From assembly GCA_963707435.1 (NCBI GenBank), contig CAVPPF010000007.1, positions 1-64,000 of the forward strand: a stretch of DNA of 64,000 bases. The letters are read 5' to 3'. Source of the stretch: UBA4744 sp963707435. GTDB lineage: Bacteria; Actinomycetota; Acidimicrobiia; Spongiisociales; UBA4744. This document shows, one piece after another, positions 41,980-50,860 of this stretch. The notes under the pieces were generated by a model. The model did no database searches, was not told the origin of the DNA, and saw only the letters and a list, made by a program, of their open reading frames with translations. Both the position numbers and the translations under genes were made by a program. Every line of letters starts with the position of its first letter. Within the stretch, counting starts at the first letter, position 1.

Positions 41980-43785
41980 CTACTTCGGGTTGACGCGGGT
42001 CAGGTAGACCCCGGCCATGTCGTCTTCTTCTTCGCCGCCTTCAATCCCCATCTTGGCACTGACCACCAGCCAGTTGCCGCGCAGGCCCTCGCGCTCCAGA
42101 CCCAGCTCGGAAATGGTCGAGCCCTCCGGCGCCTCGGGATCGAGTGCCCGCCCGTCCATGGTGGTATCGAGGACGGTCTCGACAGCCTGCCCCTGCCCCG
42201 GCCCTCTCGCGAGGTAGATGCCGTCCACCGCGCCCGTCGCTGGCCTTGAAGGCGGTAGTGAAGGTCGCGCCCGCCCCGCCCGAAACGGCAATGAAGGCCG
42301 AGGAGCGCCAGCGGACTTGCTCGCCATCCTCTTCGGCGCCTTCCTCCGCGTGGCCGCTGTTGCCCACGCACGGGGTTCTGCCCGAGTAGTTCCAGAACAG
42401 GAACTCATCGAATGGCGCACCTGTCTTCGCCACCATCCGCGTGCGGCCCGTGTCGATGTCGTGGACAAAGATGCCCTGGTTGACCGGCACCTCTCTGTCC
42501 TGATAGCAGTCCGTGCCTTCGCATGTGCTGTTCGGGTCTCCCAGCGTCTTGCCCGTGTCTTCGCAGACCAGCTTCCTATTGCAGTAGGCAATGCGGTCCC
42601 GGTTGCCTTCCGTCGGGCAGTAGAGGCGCACGGTCTTGGTCTCTTCCCCCCAGGCGCCCCAGAAGCCCACGAAGCGTCCGTCGAACGCTCCCCCCTCGCC
42701 GAGGCCGTTGAAGGTGTACTCGGCCGATTCGCCGGGAACCGGTCCGCCGATGCCGACGAGGGGGGTGAGCCGCTGCTTGGATTTCATCTGCGCCAGGTAG
42801 AGGCCGCCCAGTTTCGGGTCGTTCTCGTCGTCGAAGCCTGCGAACACGATCTTCTTGCCGGCGGCGCTGGGCGGGGCGGTGGAACCGAACACCGTGTTGG
42901 TGCCCGGGATCAAGGTGTTCATGTTGTTGGCGATGAGCACCACAGGCGAGTTGCCGCCGGCCTCGCCGTTCGCCAGTTTGCGGTAGTACACCCCGGTCCT
43001 GGCATTGCCGGCCGCGTCCGTGTAGTTGCCCTTGAACACGATGGTGTCGCCCTGGGTCACCGACGGCGACCCGGGGAATACGTCGAAGGGGATGCCCGGG
43101 ATTTCGGGGACCTCGAAGAAGGAGAATTCCGGGACCGCGCCGAGTTTGGCGGCGCCGGTGATCAGCCGGCCGAAGGGGTTGGTGTAGATCCCCGTGGTCC
43201 CGACCCGGGTCTCGTCGCTTTCGTCGGGCCAGTAGGAAGTCCACACCGGCTGATGGTTGCCGCGAGTGGCGATGGTGTCCGAGCCCATGTCGATCCGCGG
43301 AAAGGACGGGGTCTCGACGAACGTAGTCCGAGACGGGTTTGTCGGCGGGTAAAGCGTATTGTTCGGCTGGGGAACCTCGGTGGTCCGGTCGAGGATGCTG
43401 ACGATCGGGCTGCCGCCGACAGCCATGTCGCGGGTGTAGATGCCGTGGGTCGGCCCATGCCCTCCGCCCGTCTCGTCCCCGCCGCCGCCACCGCCGCCAC
43501 CACCACCTTCGCCGCCCCGGCTGCGCGCCCGGATGACCACCAGCCCGTTCACATTCACCGAGGGCTGGTTGTAGCTGTTGAAGTTGCTTCTCCTCGAGCG
43601 GCGGCATCAGGTCGTTGTTGTTCACCACCGTGACCCAGTCGAACCCGGCACCGGGGGCCGTGACGGCCGGTCGCTGCATCATCGACCGGCGTCTGGAATG
43701 CGCCGCTTCCTACGACCAGAGCCATCACTGCCAGCATGACCCTGGCCAGACCCGATTTCGTGTGTTGTCGCGTGACCCGATTCAT
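41980..43785 (-). pseudogene. Secreted beta-propeller-like protein, at least three frameshifts
   Basis: A gene of about 600 codons whose protein can be followed only by switching frames. From ATG 43785 there is a signal peptide (LARVMLAVMALVVGSG). Frames shift near 43670 (before PAVTAPGAGFDWV), near 43590 (before NFNSYNQPSVNVNG), and near 42233 (before GAVDGIYLARGPG). The body has a Gly-rich run and repeated blocks of the form GxxIVFxG...GIY, as in secreted beta-propeller proteins. Between breaks the sequence is clearly protein-like, so the damage is recent or artefactual. No function is assigned. Confidence 0.75.
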
Positions 43786-43908
43786 GATTGCCTCCCACTC
43801 GCTTGGATGCTCCAAAGTTCCCGGGCCGATTCGTGGAGGGGGACGGGACGGTCGTCCCGTCCCCCCTCGAGCTGTTCCGGCTCGCGCCGGATTGCCGATC
43901 GTGGCCGG

Positions 43909-45484
43909 TTACGCTGCCACCACCACCGCACCGGTCACCTTGACGTTGCTGACCGCGGTGACGGTGTTGTTGCCGAGGTTCACGTCGTCCTCGACAGAGT
44001 CGGCAACCGCCGTCCAGTCGATCGTGGTCCGTTCACCAAGGTCGATGGTGAAGAACTGGGTAAAGCTCTCGCCAGCGCCCGCCGCGAGATCGGTGAACTC
44101 AAAGGTCCACGGAGAGCCTTCGATGGACACCTCATTCTCGGCATGGCGGTCACCGTGACGGTGCCCGAGGCTAGGGCAGGACCGGCGTTGGCGACGGTCA
44201 CGATGAACTCCCTGCCCTCCGAGCCGTCCACCATTTGCCTGGGCACCTGCAAGCCGGACACATCGCTGATCGAAACGTCAACGAAGGTTCCTCCACTGGA
44301 TGTGCACGGCACCGGGGTCTCGAAGCCGACCGGCACCGGGTTGGTGTGCATGAAGTCGATCACCGCCCGGGTGTCATCGGCCGCCTGGGCAAAGCCGCCG
44401 ATGTTGCCGCCCGCAACGGATACACCGAACACGGCGTCCAGGATGGGGCCGTACACGATCCCGAACGTTGGCGGTTCAGCGTTGATCTGACCCAGATACT
44501 CGAACCAGCCTGCCTCGGGAGCGATCTCGGGGATGTAGGCCGGATCGGGCAGCGCCCCGAAGTTCGTTTCCACGGTCGTAGCTATAGTCGCCGAAGTCCA
44601 GGAAGCACTTCTCCACCGGCTGGATTACGCCCTGCACCTCTTCCCTGTACGTCTCGCATATCTTGGGTCAAGGATGGTCAGCATCTCGTCCAGACCCATG
44701 ATCTGGTTGAGGTAGGCCACCATGTCCACGTTGACCCCACCGGACTTGTCGGAGGCGGCGCCGAGGCCCCTGGCCGCGGTGTCGAGCATGTCCGTCTTCA
44801 CCCGCGGCAGGGAAGTCCCGATCGTGCCCGTCAACATCAGTTGCCGGTAGATCGCCAGGTTCTGCAGCGGCGAGTCGATGGTGCTCGTCGTGACCTCGTC
44901 ACCTGGGCAGGTGCTGGCTACCATCCGGCCGGCGGGATCCAGGCTGGTGCTGTCGGCGATGGCCAGCTTCGTGACTACGTCCTCCAACTGGGACACGAAA
45001 CACGTCCTCGGGCGAGCGCGCCTCGTTGATACGGCCGAAGTCGACCTCCTGCGTGTACGTTGCGAAAGCCGCTTCGACTGCCGCAGTTGTACTGATCAAC
45101 GGGAATCAACCACACACCGTCTACTTGTGTGTTTTTGTCGTTGGGGTAGACCACCCTGCCGTCGGTCGGTGGATCCCAAGCCACATCTCCAATATTCAAG
45201 GCCGATATCGGCTGCCAGCACAGTCCTCCGTCGACCAGTTCGCCGGTCTCGGGATCCGGCACCTGAACCGCCGCGGAGGGGATGGGGACACCGTCGGCAT
45301 CGCGATAGAGGATGATGAGGTCCCCGTAGTCCGGGGTCCCGCCTCCGGGGCCTTTCCCATCCGGCGGCCCCGGCACCCCACCGGGTGCGGCCGCAAGCGG
45401 GTCGGGCGCCAGCGCACCGGTGCTGAACGCGACCACGCTCCCCAAAATCATGACAAATGCGAAAAGAACCGCTTGCTTCTTCAT
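43909..45484 (-). pseudogene. Secreted protein with CARDB-like C-terminal domain, five frameshifts
   Basis: From ATG 45484 (GGAGG upstream) the protein starts with a signal peptide (AVLFAFVMILGSVVAFSTG), followed by about 400 residues I do not recognise. The last 120 residues (EFIVTVANAGPALASGTVTV, then ESFTQFFTIDL and NLGNNTVTAVSNVKVTG) look like a CARDB/DUF11-type adhesion domain. Frames change near 45080, at an AAA run at 44998-45000, near 44653, near 44575 and near 44144; some are single-base gains, others losses. It lies 123 bases from the other broken secreted gene, shares its GAGTGGGAGGC leader element, and is probably functionally linked. Confidence 0.75.
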
Positions 45485-45490
45485 GACCAC

Positions 45491-45874
45491 CCTCCTCCTG
45501 TTGATCGCCTCCCACTCTCCAGAGAAGGGCGCGCCGGCCTGGGGCGGTGGAGCAGGGAGTGGGAGGCCTGTCGCATACCGACCCCGGGCCGGGCGCTCAC
45601 AGCGTCACACGCCGATTTCCATGGACGGGGGTCAGCACCCCGTTCCGGCCGCGTGACCTGCAGCGTGAACCGAGTCATCAGTTGCCCTCTCTAGGTGCAG
45701 TGAATCAGTTGTCCCCGGCGCTGCCTATCGGGAATGCTCCCGATGCCGGTCGTCCACGCAGGAGCCGACCCGGTCGACCAGGGTCCTCCGACTCTGGTCG
45801 AGCAGACGGACCCTTGATACGATCAAGGGCATAAACCGGCCTGGAATCCCGGGTTGGAGCAGCAGGGAGTGGGA
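45491..45874. other. 384-bp gap with an inverted repeat
   Basis: No gene is convincing here. GCCTCCCACTC at 45507-45517 and GAGTGGGAGGC at 45557-45567 form an 11-base inverted repeat with a 39-base spacer. The same GAGTGGGAGGC word lies at the ribosome-binding region of the gene ending at 41980. Promoters for the divergent secreted-protein and sensor-kinase genes should be in this gap, but I cannot place them. A small palindrome, CTTGATACGATCAAG, lies near 45813. Confidence 0.45.
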
Positions 45875-47674
45875 ATGTCGGCGACGCACACCGGGGGCGA
45901 GCGTCAAGACACCAAAGGTCCCCGCCGTCAGGAACGGCTGATGTTGGCGGTGGCCGTTGTTCTGACCGTCACCATGTTCGGCTGGCAGGGATACCACCTC
46001 TACTGGGCCGACCAGGCTGCCAACCACAAGCAGGCCACCACGCTCGTCGAAGCGGTTCATTTGGCCGGAGAACGCCAGGTCGGCCTGGTCGAAGACCTGG
46101 AACACGAAGTCCTCGTATTGGGGCATAACCTCGATCGTCCGGGAGTCACCTATTGGACCGACCGTTATGCGGCCGCTTCTGCCGAGACGCAGGTTGCGAC
46201 GGCCGCGGCGCTGGCCGGCAGGTTTGAGAGCCTCGCCGGGCCCGTCGGTCTGGTCGACACAACCCGATTGGAGTTGGACCACCAGGTTGAGGAAGTCCTG
46301 GAGCAGCTGTCTACAGGCCAAGGCGAGCAGAATGCCGCTGCCTTGTTGAATCCGGAGTATCTGGCAGCCCAGGCGGAGTTTGGCCGGGCAGTAGATGGCC
46401 AGGTTGCCGGCCTCGCAGCTCATCTGGAGGCCATGACGGCTGCCGAACGGCTCAATGAGCTCCACTCCGTCGGGATAGCCCTTGCTCTGTTCACCGCGGC
46501 CATCGGGGCCTGGGCCATTTTCGGCCGGCGCCTCCGGCGGGGCCGGGTTCGGCTGGCAGAAGAGCATGAGCAGCGTCTCGAAGCCGAAGCCGAGTTGTTA
46601 CAGGTGCAGAAGCTGGAGGCCCTCGGCATGATGGCGGATGGGGTAGCCCACGATGTCAAGAACCTGACCGTCATCATCTGGGGATCAGCCAACGAGGTCC
46701 GCAAGGGTCTGCCGGACGGGCATCCTGCCTCGGCGGCTTTGACTCGAATCGAGGAGGCAACTCGACAGGCGGATGATATGGCGAAAGCCCTGCTCGCCTT
46801 CAGCCGCAAGGCTGAGTCTCCCAAGGGTGCAGTGAATCTGGCCTCGCTTGCGGTGGGTATGACCCAACTGTTGAGGTACATGGTGCCGGCCCCTATCGAG
46901 TTGATCGTGGAGGCGCCGGCGGAAGCGTGGGTTCACGGCGACATGGTCCAGATTCAGCAAGCCATTTTCAATCTCGCCGCCAACGCCCGTGACGCGATGC
47001 CCGGAGGCGGCACACTCACCATCACGGTTCGGTCCGGGTCTACCGAGGATGGCGGGGACCCTGTCTGGCTCCTCGTGATCCAGGACACGGGCGTAGGGAT
47101 GACCCCCGACGTGGAAGCCCGCCTGTTGGAACCGTTCTTCACCACCCGTCCGGCCGGGCAGGGGTCCGGTCTGGGGCTGGCGATTGTGCACAGGGTTGTG
47201 AGGGACCATCGGGGATGGATCGGAGTCTCCACTCGTCCGGGTGAGGGGAGCACCTTCACGATTGGATTGCCGGCGCTTCCTGCTCTATCGCCCGTCGTCG
47301 ACGACCCGGATCGGGATCGGTCGCTGGTGCTGGTGGCCAACCCAGCTCCCTTTGTTCGAGACCTGATCAGCGGCGCCCTGGTGGCCGAGGGGCACCGTAC
47401 GCTGTCCGCTTCGACGGTCGGCGAGATCCGAGCAAGCTTCGCCGGACATCGACCCATGGTCGATGTGGCCGTCATCGACTCGCGGCTATTTCTTCTCGAC
47501 AGTCTCTCCGTGCCCCTGGAAGTCCCGGTAGTCCTCACCGGAACGTGGGCGTCTGCCGTAGATCTCGACGGGCACAAATGTGCGCGCGTATCGGGTGAGC
47601 CCCTTTCACTCGCTGCTCTCACCCAATCGGTGGCGAGCCTATTGCGGCCCTCCGACATCCTGGTTCCGTTGTGA
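45875..47674 (+). CDS. Sensor histidine kinase with degenerate C-terminal receiver
   Basis: A 599-residue membrane kinase. Two transmembrane helices (about residues 22-42 and 200-220) flank an extracellular helical sensor region. The phospho-acceptor motif is GVAHDVKNLTVIIWG (His near residue 255), and the ATPase has NLAANARDAM, DTGVGM and GSGLGLAI. A further 120 residues follow, resembling a receiver in which the acidic pair is replaced (LVLVANPAPF), so it is unlikely to be phosphorylated normally. The ATG at 45875 follows GGGAG by five bases. The end overlaps the LuxR-type regulator as GTGA, so they form one two-component system. Confidence 0.9.
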   Translation: MSATHTGGERQDTKGPRRQERLMLAVAVVLTVTMFGWQGYHLYWADQAANHKQATTLVEAVHLAGERQVGLVEDLEHEVLVLGHNLDRPGVTYWTDRYAAASAETQVATAAALAGRFESLAGPVGLVDTTRLELDHQVEEVLEQLSTGQGEQNAAALLNPEYLAAQAEFGRAVDGQVAGLAAHLEAMTAAERLNELHSVGIALALFTAAIGAWAIFGRRLRRGRVRLAEEHEQRLEAEAELLQVQKLEALGMMADGVAHDVKNLTVIIWGSANEVRKGLPDGHPASAALTRIEEATRQADDMAKALLAFSRKAESPKGAVNLASLAVGMTQLLRYMVPAPIELIVEAPAEAWVHGDMVQIQQAIFNLAANARDAMPGGGTLTITVRSGSTEDGGDPVWLLVIQDTGVGMTPDVEARLLEPFFTTRPAGQGSGLGLAIVHRVVRDHRGWIGVSTRPGEGSTFTIGLPALPALSPVVDDPDRDRSLVLVANPAPFVRDLISGALVAEGHRTLSASTVGEIRASFAGHRPMVDVAVIDSRLFLLDSLSVPLEVPVVLTGTWASAVDLDGHKCARVSGEPLSLAALTQSVASLLRPSDILVPL

Positions 47675-48321
47675 CCGGTGCGGCCAGAATCCTCCTGGTG
47701 GACGATCACATGTTGATTCGCGAAATGCTGGCGGAGAGGCTCACAACGGAAGGTTTTGAGGTCCTCGAAACAGGGGATACCACGGCGGCGGTCGAACTGG
47801 CTGTTGACCTGCAGCCGGATGTGGCAGTGCTCGACATCGACATGCCGGGCCGGTCTACGTTCGAGGTGGCCCGAGTGCTGCACGCCGAATCACCGGATAC
47901 CAGAGTGGTGTTTCTCAGTGCGTATGTGCGTGACGCATACATCGAGCAGGCGCTGGCCGTCCAGGCCTCCGGCTTCCTGTGCAAGTGCGAGCCGCTCGAG
48001 GAGATCCTCGCTGCGATCGGGGCGGTAGCAGGCGGGGCAACCCGCTACTCCCGAAAGGTAATGCACCGCATAGTCATCGACGGGTCACGAGTACGGCTTG
48101 CCGAGGAGCCCGTCACCAGATCGTCTTTGCTCACCGAGCGCGAGCGGGACGTTCTGCTCCAGGTCGCCCGGGGTCTCTCGCAGCGACAGGTCGCCCACGT
48201 TCTCGGTATCAGCATCAAGACGGTGCAGCATCACCTTGTGGGAGTCATGGACAAGCTGGAGATCCATGATCGGGTGGAACTGACCCGCTTCGCCATCCGG
48301 GAAGGAATCGTCGAGCCCTGA
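47671..48321 (+). CDS. LuxR/NarL-family response regulator
   Basis: A 216-residue regulator. The receiver domain has VDDH near residue 11, the phospho-acceptor in VLDIDMPG near residue 55, and the conserved Lys in FLCKCEP near residue 106. The C-terminal helix-turn-helix (LTERERDVLLQVARGLSQRQ then GISIKTVQHHL) is typical of NarL/LuxR regulators. The GTG start overlaps the kinase stop, so it is the direct partner of that kinase. Its targets are unknown; the adjacent repetitive secreted-protein gene is one candidate. Confidence 0.92.
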   Translation: MTGAARILLVDDHMLIREMLAERLTTEGFEVLETGDTTAAVELAVDLQPDVAVLDIDMPGRSTFEVARVLHAESPDTRVVFLSAYVRDAYIEQALAVQASGFLCKCEPLEEILAAIGAVAGGATRYSRKVMHRIVIDGSRVRLAEEPVTRSSLLTERERDVLLQVARGLSQRQVAHVLGISIKTVQHHLVGVMDKLEIHDRVELTRFAIREGIVEP

Positions 48322-48415
48322 CGCGGCGCGTTCCGGCTTCATCGAATCTTCATCGAAGGAACCGCTTCCTCTTCACCCGTCGAGCAGATGGTGAAGCTGA
48401 GGAAAGGGGACAGAA

Positions 48416-49000
48416 GTGAGGAAGCTCGTATTGATGGCTTCGGTGCTAGTGCTCCTGATTGCCGGCGCCACTGTGGTGGGTGCCGGGGATATTCTCCGGG
48501 ATCGGGATCAGGATCAGGACCAAGTGAGGGACGGTAGATGTGGGGATCTTCCGGCCGAGTTGGGCCTGTCGGCTGATGAAACCCCCGCGCAGGATCGATT
48601 GCGGGATGGGTCGTGTGTGGATTGTGATGGTCCCGACCAAGATCTGGTCCGTGATCATGTTCGGGCAGGCTCCGGGGAGGGTGTGAGTGCTGGGACGGGG
48701 AGCCCCCCGGATCAGACGCAGGGTCAGACCCAAGCAAGGGATCGGTTGCGGGATGGGTCGTGTGTGGATTGTGATGGTCCCGACCGTGACCGTGACCGGC
48801 TTGGCCCCGCCGGGAGCGTGGGCGCGGGAGCGGAGAGCACCCCGGTCCAGACCCAGGCGCAGACTCAGGATCAGATCCAGACTCAGGATCAGACCCAGAC
48901 TCAGGATCGGCTGCAGGATGGGTCTTGTGAGGACGGCAACGGCCCCGACCGTGATCGGGTTCAGGATCAGGATCAGGACGGCTTCATGAAGGGTCGGTGA
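48416..49000 (+). CDS. Secreted repetitive Asp/Gln/Arg/Cys-rich protein
   Basis: A 194-residue protein with a signal peptide (residues 2-23) and a very hydrophilic mature part made almost only of D, Q, R, G, T and C. Three imperfect units of the form DRLRDGSCVDCDGPDRD begin at 48593, 48740 and 48905, the last with a changed Cys, separated by Q/T-rich stretches such as QTQDQIQTQDQTQTQD. The D-rich segments could bind calcium and the cysteines could cross-link. GTG start, five bases after AGGGGA. No family is recognised. Confidence 0.75.
   Translation: MRKLVLMASVLVLLIAGATVVGAGDILRDRDQDQDQVRDGRCGDLPAELGLSADETPAQDRLRDGSCVDCDGPDQDLVRDHVRAGSGEGVSAGTGSPPDQTQGQTQARDRLRDGSCVDCDGPDRDRDRLGPAGSVGAGAESTPVQTQAQTQDQIQTQDQTQTQDRLQDGSCEDGNGPDRDRVQDQDQDGFMKGR
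48593..48960. repeat. Three spaced repeats of about 50 bp
   Basis: Copies starting at 48593, 48740 and 48905 encode the DRLRDGSC unit of the secreted protein. The first two are nearly identical across about 47 bases; the third has diverged. Spacing is 147 and 165 bases, both multiples of three. Confidence 0.85.
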
Positions 49001-49009
49001 TATCAAGTT

Positions 49010-49076
49010 CTCCGGCTGTCGCGCTCTGATTGCGCCCCCGATTAGCCCTCTCTCGCATGCGGCGCGACAGCCGGAG
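49010..49076. terminator. Long-loop hairpin downstream of the repetitive-protein gene
   Basis: A perfect 15-base inverted repeat at 49010-49024 (CTCCGGCTGTCGCGC) and 49062-49076 encloses a 37-base loop and is followed by TCTTGTTC. It begins 10 bases after the stop of the repetitive secreted-protein gene. The stem is very stable, but the loop is unusually long and the T-tract is broken, so it may be a terminator, a processing site or a leader structure for the kinase gene 166 bases further on. Confidence 0.55.
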
Positions 49077-49242
49077 TCTTGTTCTGGAACTCCGGGCCAT
49101 ACCTTGGAGTTTTGCCTTCAGGCGATGGGTAGTGTTCTTGATGAGGTTCGAGAGAACCGAGCGTTGCGAGAGGCGGGTGGTCTGTTCTGACCGCCGGGTT
49201 CGTTCTAACGTTTGCCCGTGGGTCGACACGAGGCCGATTCCG

Positions 49243-50841
49243 ATGAGAGTCTGGCGGAAACTGAGCGTTCGCCTCTTCATCTCCTACCTCGCAGTAGTTG
49301 TGGTAGCTACGGGTGTCGTCTTCGTGACGACCAGGCTCCTGGCACCGACATTCTTTCAGGTCAATCTGGAGGAGGCGGCAGGCATCGCCGAAACTCCCAC
49401 CTCGACTGTGCCGGCAGGGACGACAACCACTGGCCCCGGCGAGTCCACATCGACAACCGACGGCGGGTCGTCAACACCGGGTCCGGGCGGGTCCACTTCG
49501 ACATCGGGTCCTGGTGCGTCGACTTCGACCTCGCAGGCGGGTGGGTCTACATCGACGTCCGGTCCTGGTGGGTCGACTTCGACGTCGGGTCCTGGTGGGT
49601 CGACTTCGACCTCGCAGGCGGGTGGGTCTACATCGACGTCGGGTCCTGGTGGGTCGACTTCGACGTCGGGTCCTGGTGGGTCGACTTCGACCTCTCAGGC
49701 GGGTGGGTCTTCGTTGGGTAGAGGTGGGTCGACGTCGACTTCGCAGGCGAGTGAATCATCTCTCACCCCGGGAACTGGTAACCCAACGTCGGCTGTGGAC
49801 GTGAAAAGGATGGGATCGGCTCTACCGGTTGGAGTCACCGTGGAACTCTTCGCTGCCTTCCAGGAGGTTCCTGATGAGGACGTCAACGAGGCGTTTCTGT
49901 CGGCAATCGATCGTGCCCTGCTGCTGGCCTTGCTTGTGTCTCTGGTGGTCGCCGGAGGCTTCGCCGCCTACGTGTCACGGCGGATCATGCGTCCGATTGC
50001 CAGGGTGCGGGCGACCACCGTGCAGTTGGCGGAGGGCAACTACGGGATGCGAGTGACCGTCCCGGACGCGGATGAGCTGGCTGAGCTGGCCCGCGACGTC
50101 AACAGCCTGGCGGCCACCCTCGAGGCGACCGAACAGAGACGCAGCCGGCTGATCGCCGATGTAGCGCACGAGCTTCGTACTCCCCTCACCACTATCAAGG
50201 GATACATGGAAGGTTTCATCGACAGGGTGATAGAGCCGAGTGACGAGCTTTTCGCCTCGATGGCCGAGGAGGCGACCCGACTCCAGCGGGTGGTATCCGA
50301 CCTGGGACTCCTCTCCCGATTGGATGAAGCGGTCCTGGAGATGCAGTCCGAACCCGTTGATGTCGGTGAGCTGGCAGCGGCGGTTGCCGAACGGCTCTTG
50401 CCGCAGTTCCTCGACAAGGGTGTCCGCCTTCGGACCGACACCGCCGCCGGGGTCGACGTGATGGGCGACCAGGATCGATTGGCGCAAGTGTTCACCAATC
50501 TGGTGGGGAATGCTCTATCGCATACCCAAGCGGGGGGGCTTGTGGAAGTCACGGCTCACCGCTTTGGTAACGAGGTGGAGGTGGAGGTGGCCGACACAGG
50601 GGAGGGGATCGCCCCGGAGAACCTGGATAGGGTCTTCGAGCGTTTCTACCGGGTCGACGCGGGCAGTCACCATGGGACCGGTCTGGGATTGACCATCGCC
50701 CGGAGCATTGCTCGCGCCCACGGCGGCGATGTTGTTGCCCGGTCCGAGGGGATCGGTCGCGGTGCGCGGTTCGTGGTCCGTCTCCCCATCCGCAACCGGC
50801 CAGATGCGTCCCGCCTACAGGAAGCGGCGGCGGAGCTGTAA
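49243..50841 (+). CDS. HAMP sensor histidine kinase with tandem-repeat extracellular loop
   Basis: A 532-residue kinase. Transmembrane helix 1 (about residues 8-33) is followed by an extracellular loop of about 180 residues, most of it a Gly/Ser/Thr/Pro repeat, and helix 2 (about 225-247). Then come HAMP (RRIMRPIARVR), HisKA (DVAHELRTPLTTIKGYMEG, His near residue 310) and HATPase (NLVGNALSHT, DTGEGI, GTGLGLTI). The kinase core is complete. No response-regulator gene adjoins it, so its partner is elsewhere unless it shares the LuxR-type regulator upstream. Start chosen at ATG 49243, at the first helix. Confidence 0.9.
   Translation: MRVWRKLSVRLFISYLAVVVVATGVVFVTTRLLAPTFFQVNLEEAAGIAETPTSTVPAGTTTTGPGESTSTTDGGSSTPGPGGSTSTSGPGASTSTSQAGGSTSTSGPGGSTSTSGPGGSTSTSQAGGSTSTSGPGGSTSTSGPGGSTSTSQAGGSSLGRGGSTSTSQASESSLTPGTGNPTSAVDVKRMGSALPVGVTVELFAAFQEVPDEDVNEAFLSAIDRALLLALLVSLVVAGGFAAYVSRRIMRPIARVRATTVQLAEGNYGMRVTVPDADELAELARDVNSLAATLEATEQRRSRLIADVAHELRTPLTTIKGYMEGFIDRVIEPSDELFASMAEEATRLQRVVSDLGLLSRLDEAVLEMQSEPVDVGELAAAVAERLLPQFLDKGVRLRTDTAAGVDVMGDQDRLAQVFTNLVGNALSHTQAGGLVEVTAHRFGNEVEVEVADTGEGIAPENLDRVFERFYRVDAGSHHGTGLGLTIARSIARAHGGDVVARSEGIGRGARFVVRLPIRNRPDASRLQEAAAEL
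49540..49701. repeat. 81-bp tandem repeat in the kinase loop
   Basis: Two nearly identical 81-base units (49540-49620 and 49621-49701) each encode 27 residues built from the sub-unit GGSTSTSGP with a final QA, flanked by partial copies from about 49477 to 49760. Both lengths preserve the frame. The nested pattern suggests repeated slippage or unequal exchange. Confidence 0.9.
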
Positions 50842-50860
50842 GAGGTCCGATGGTCGACCC

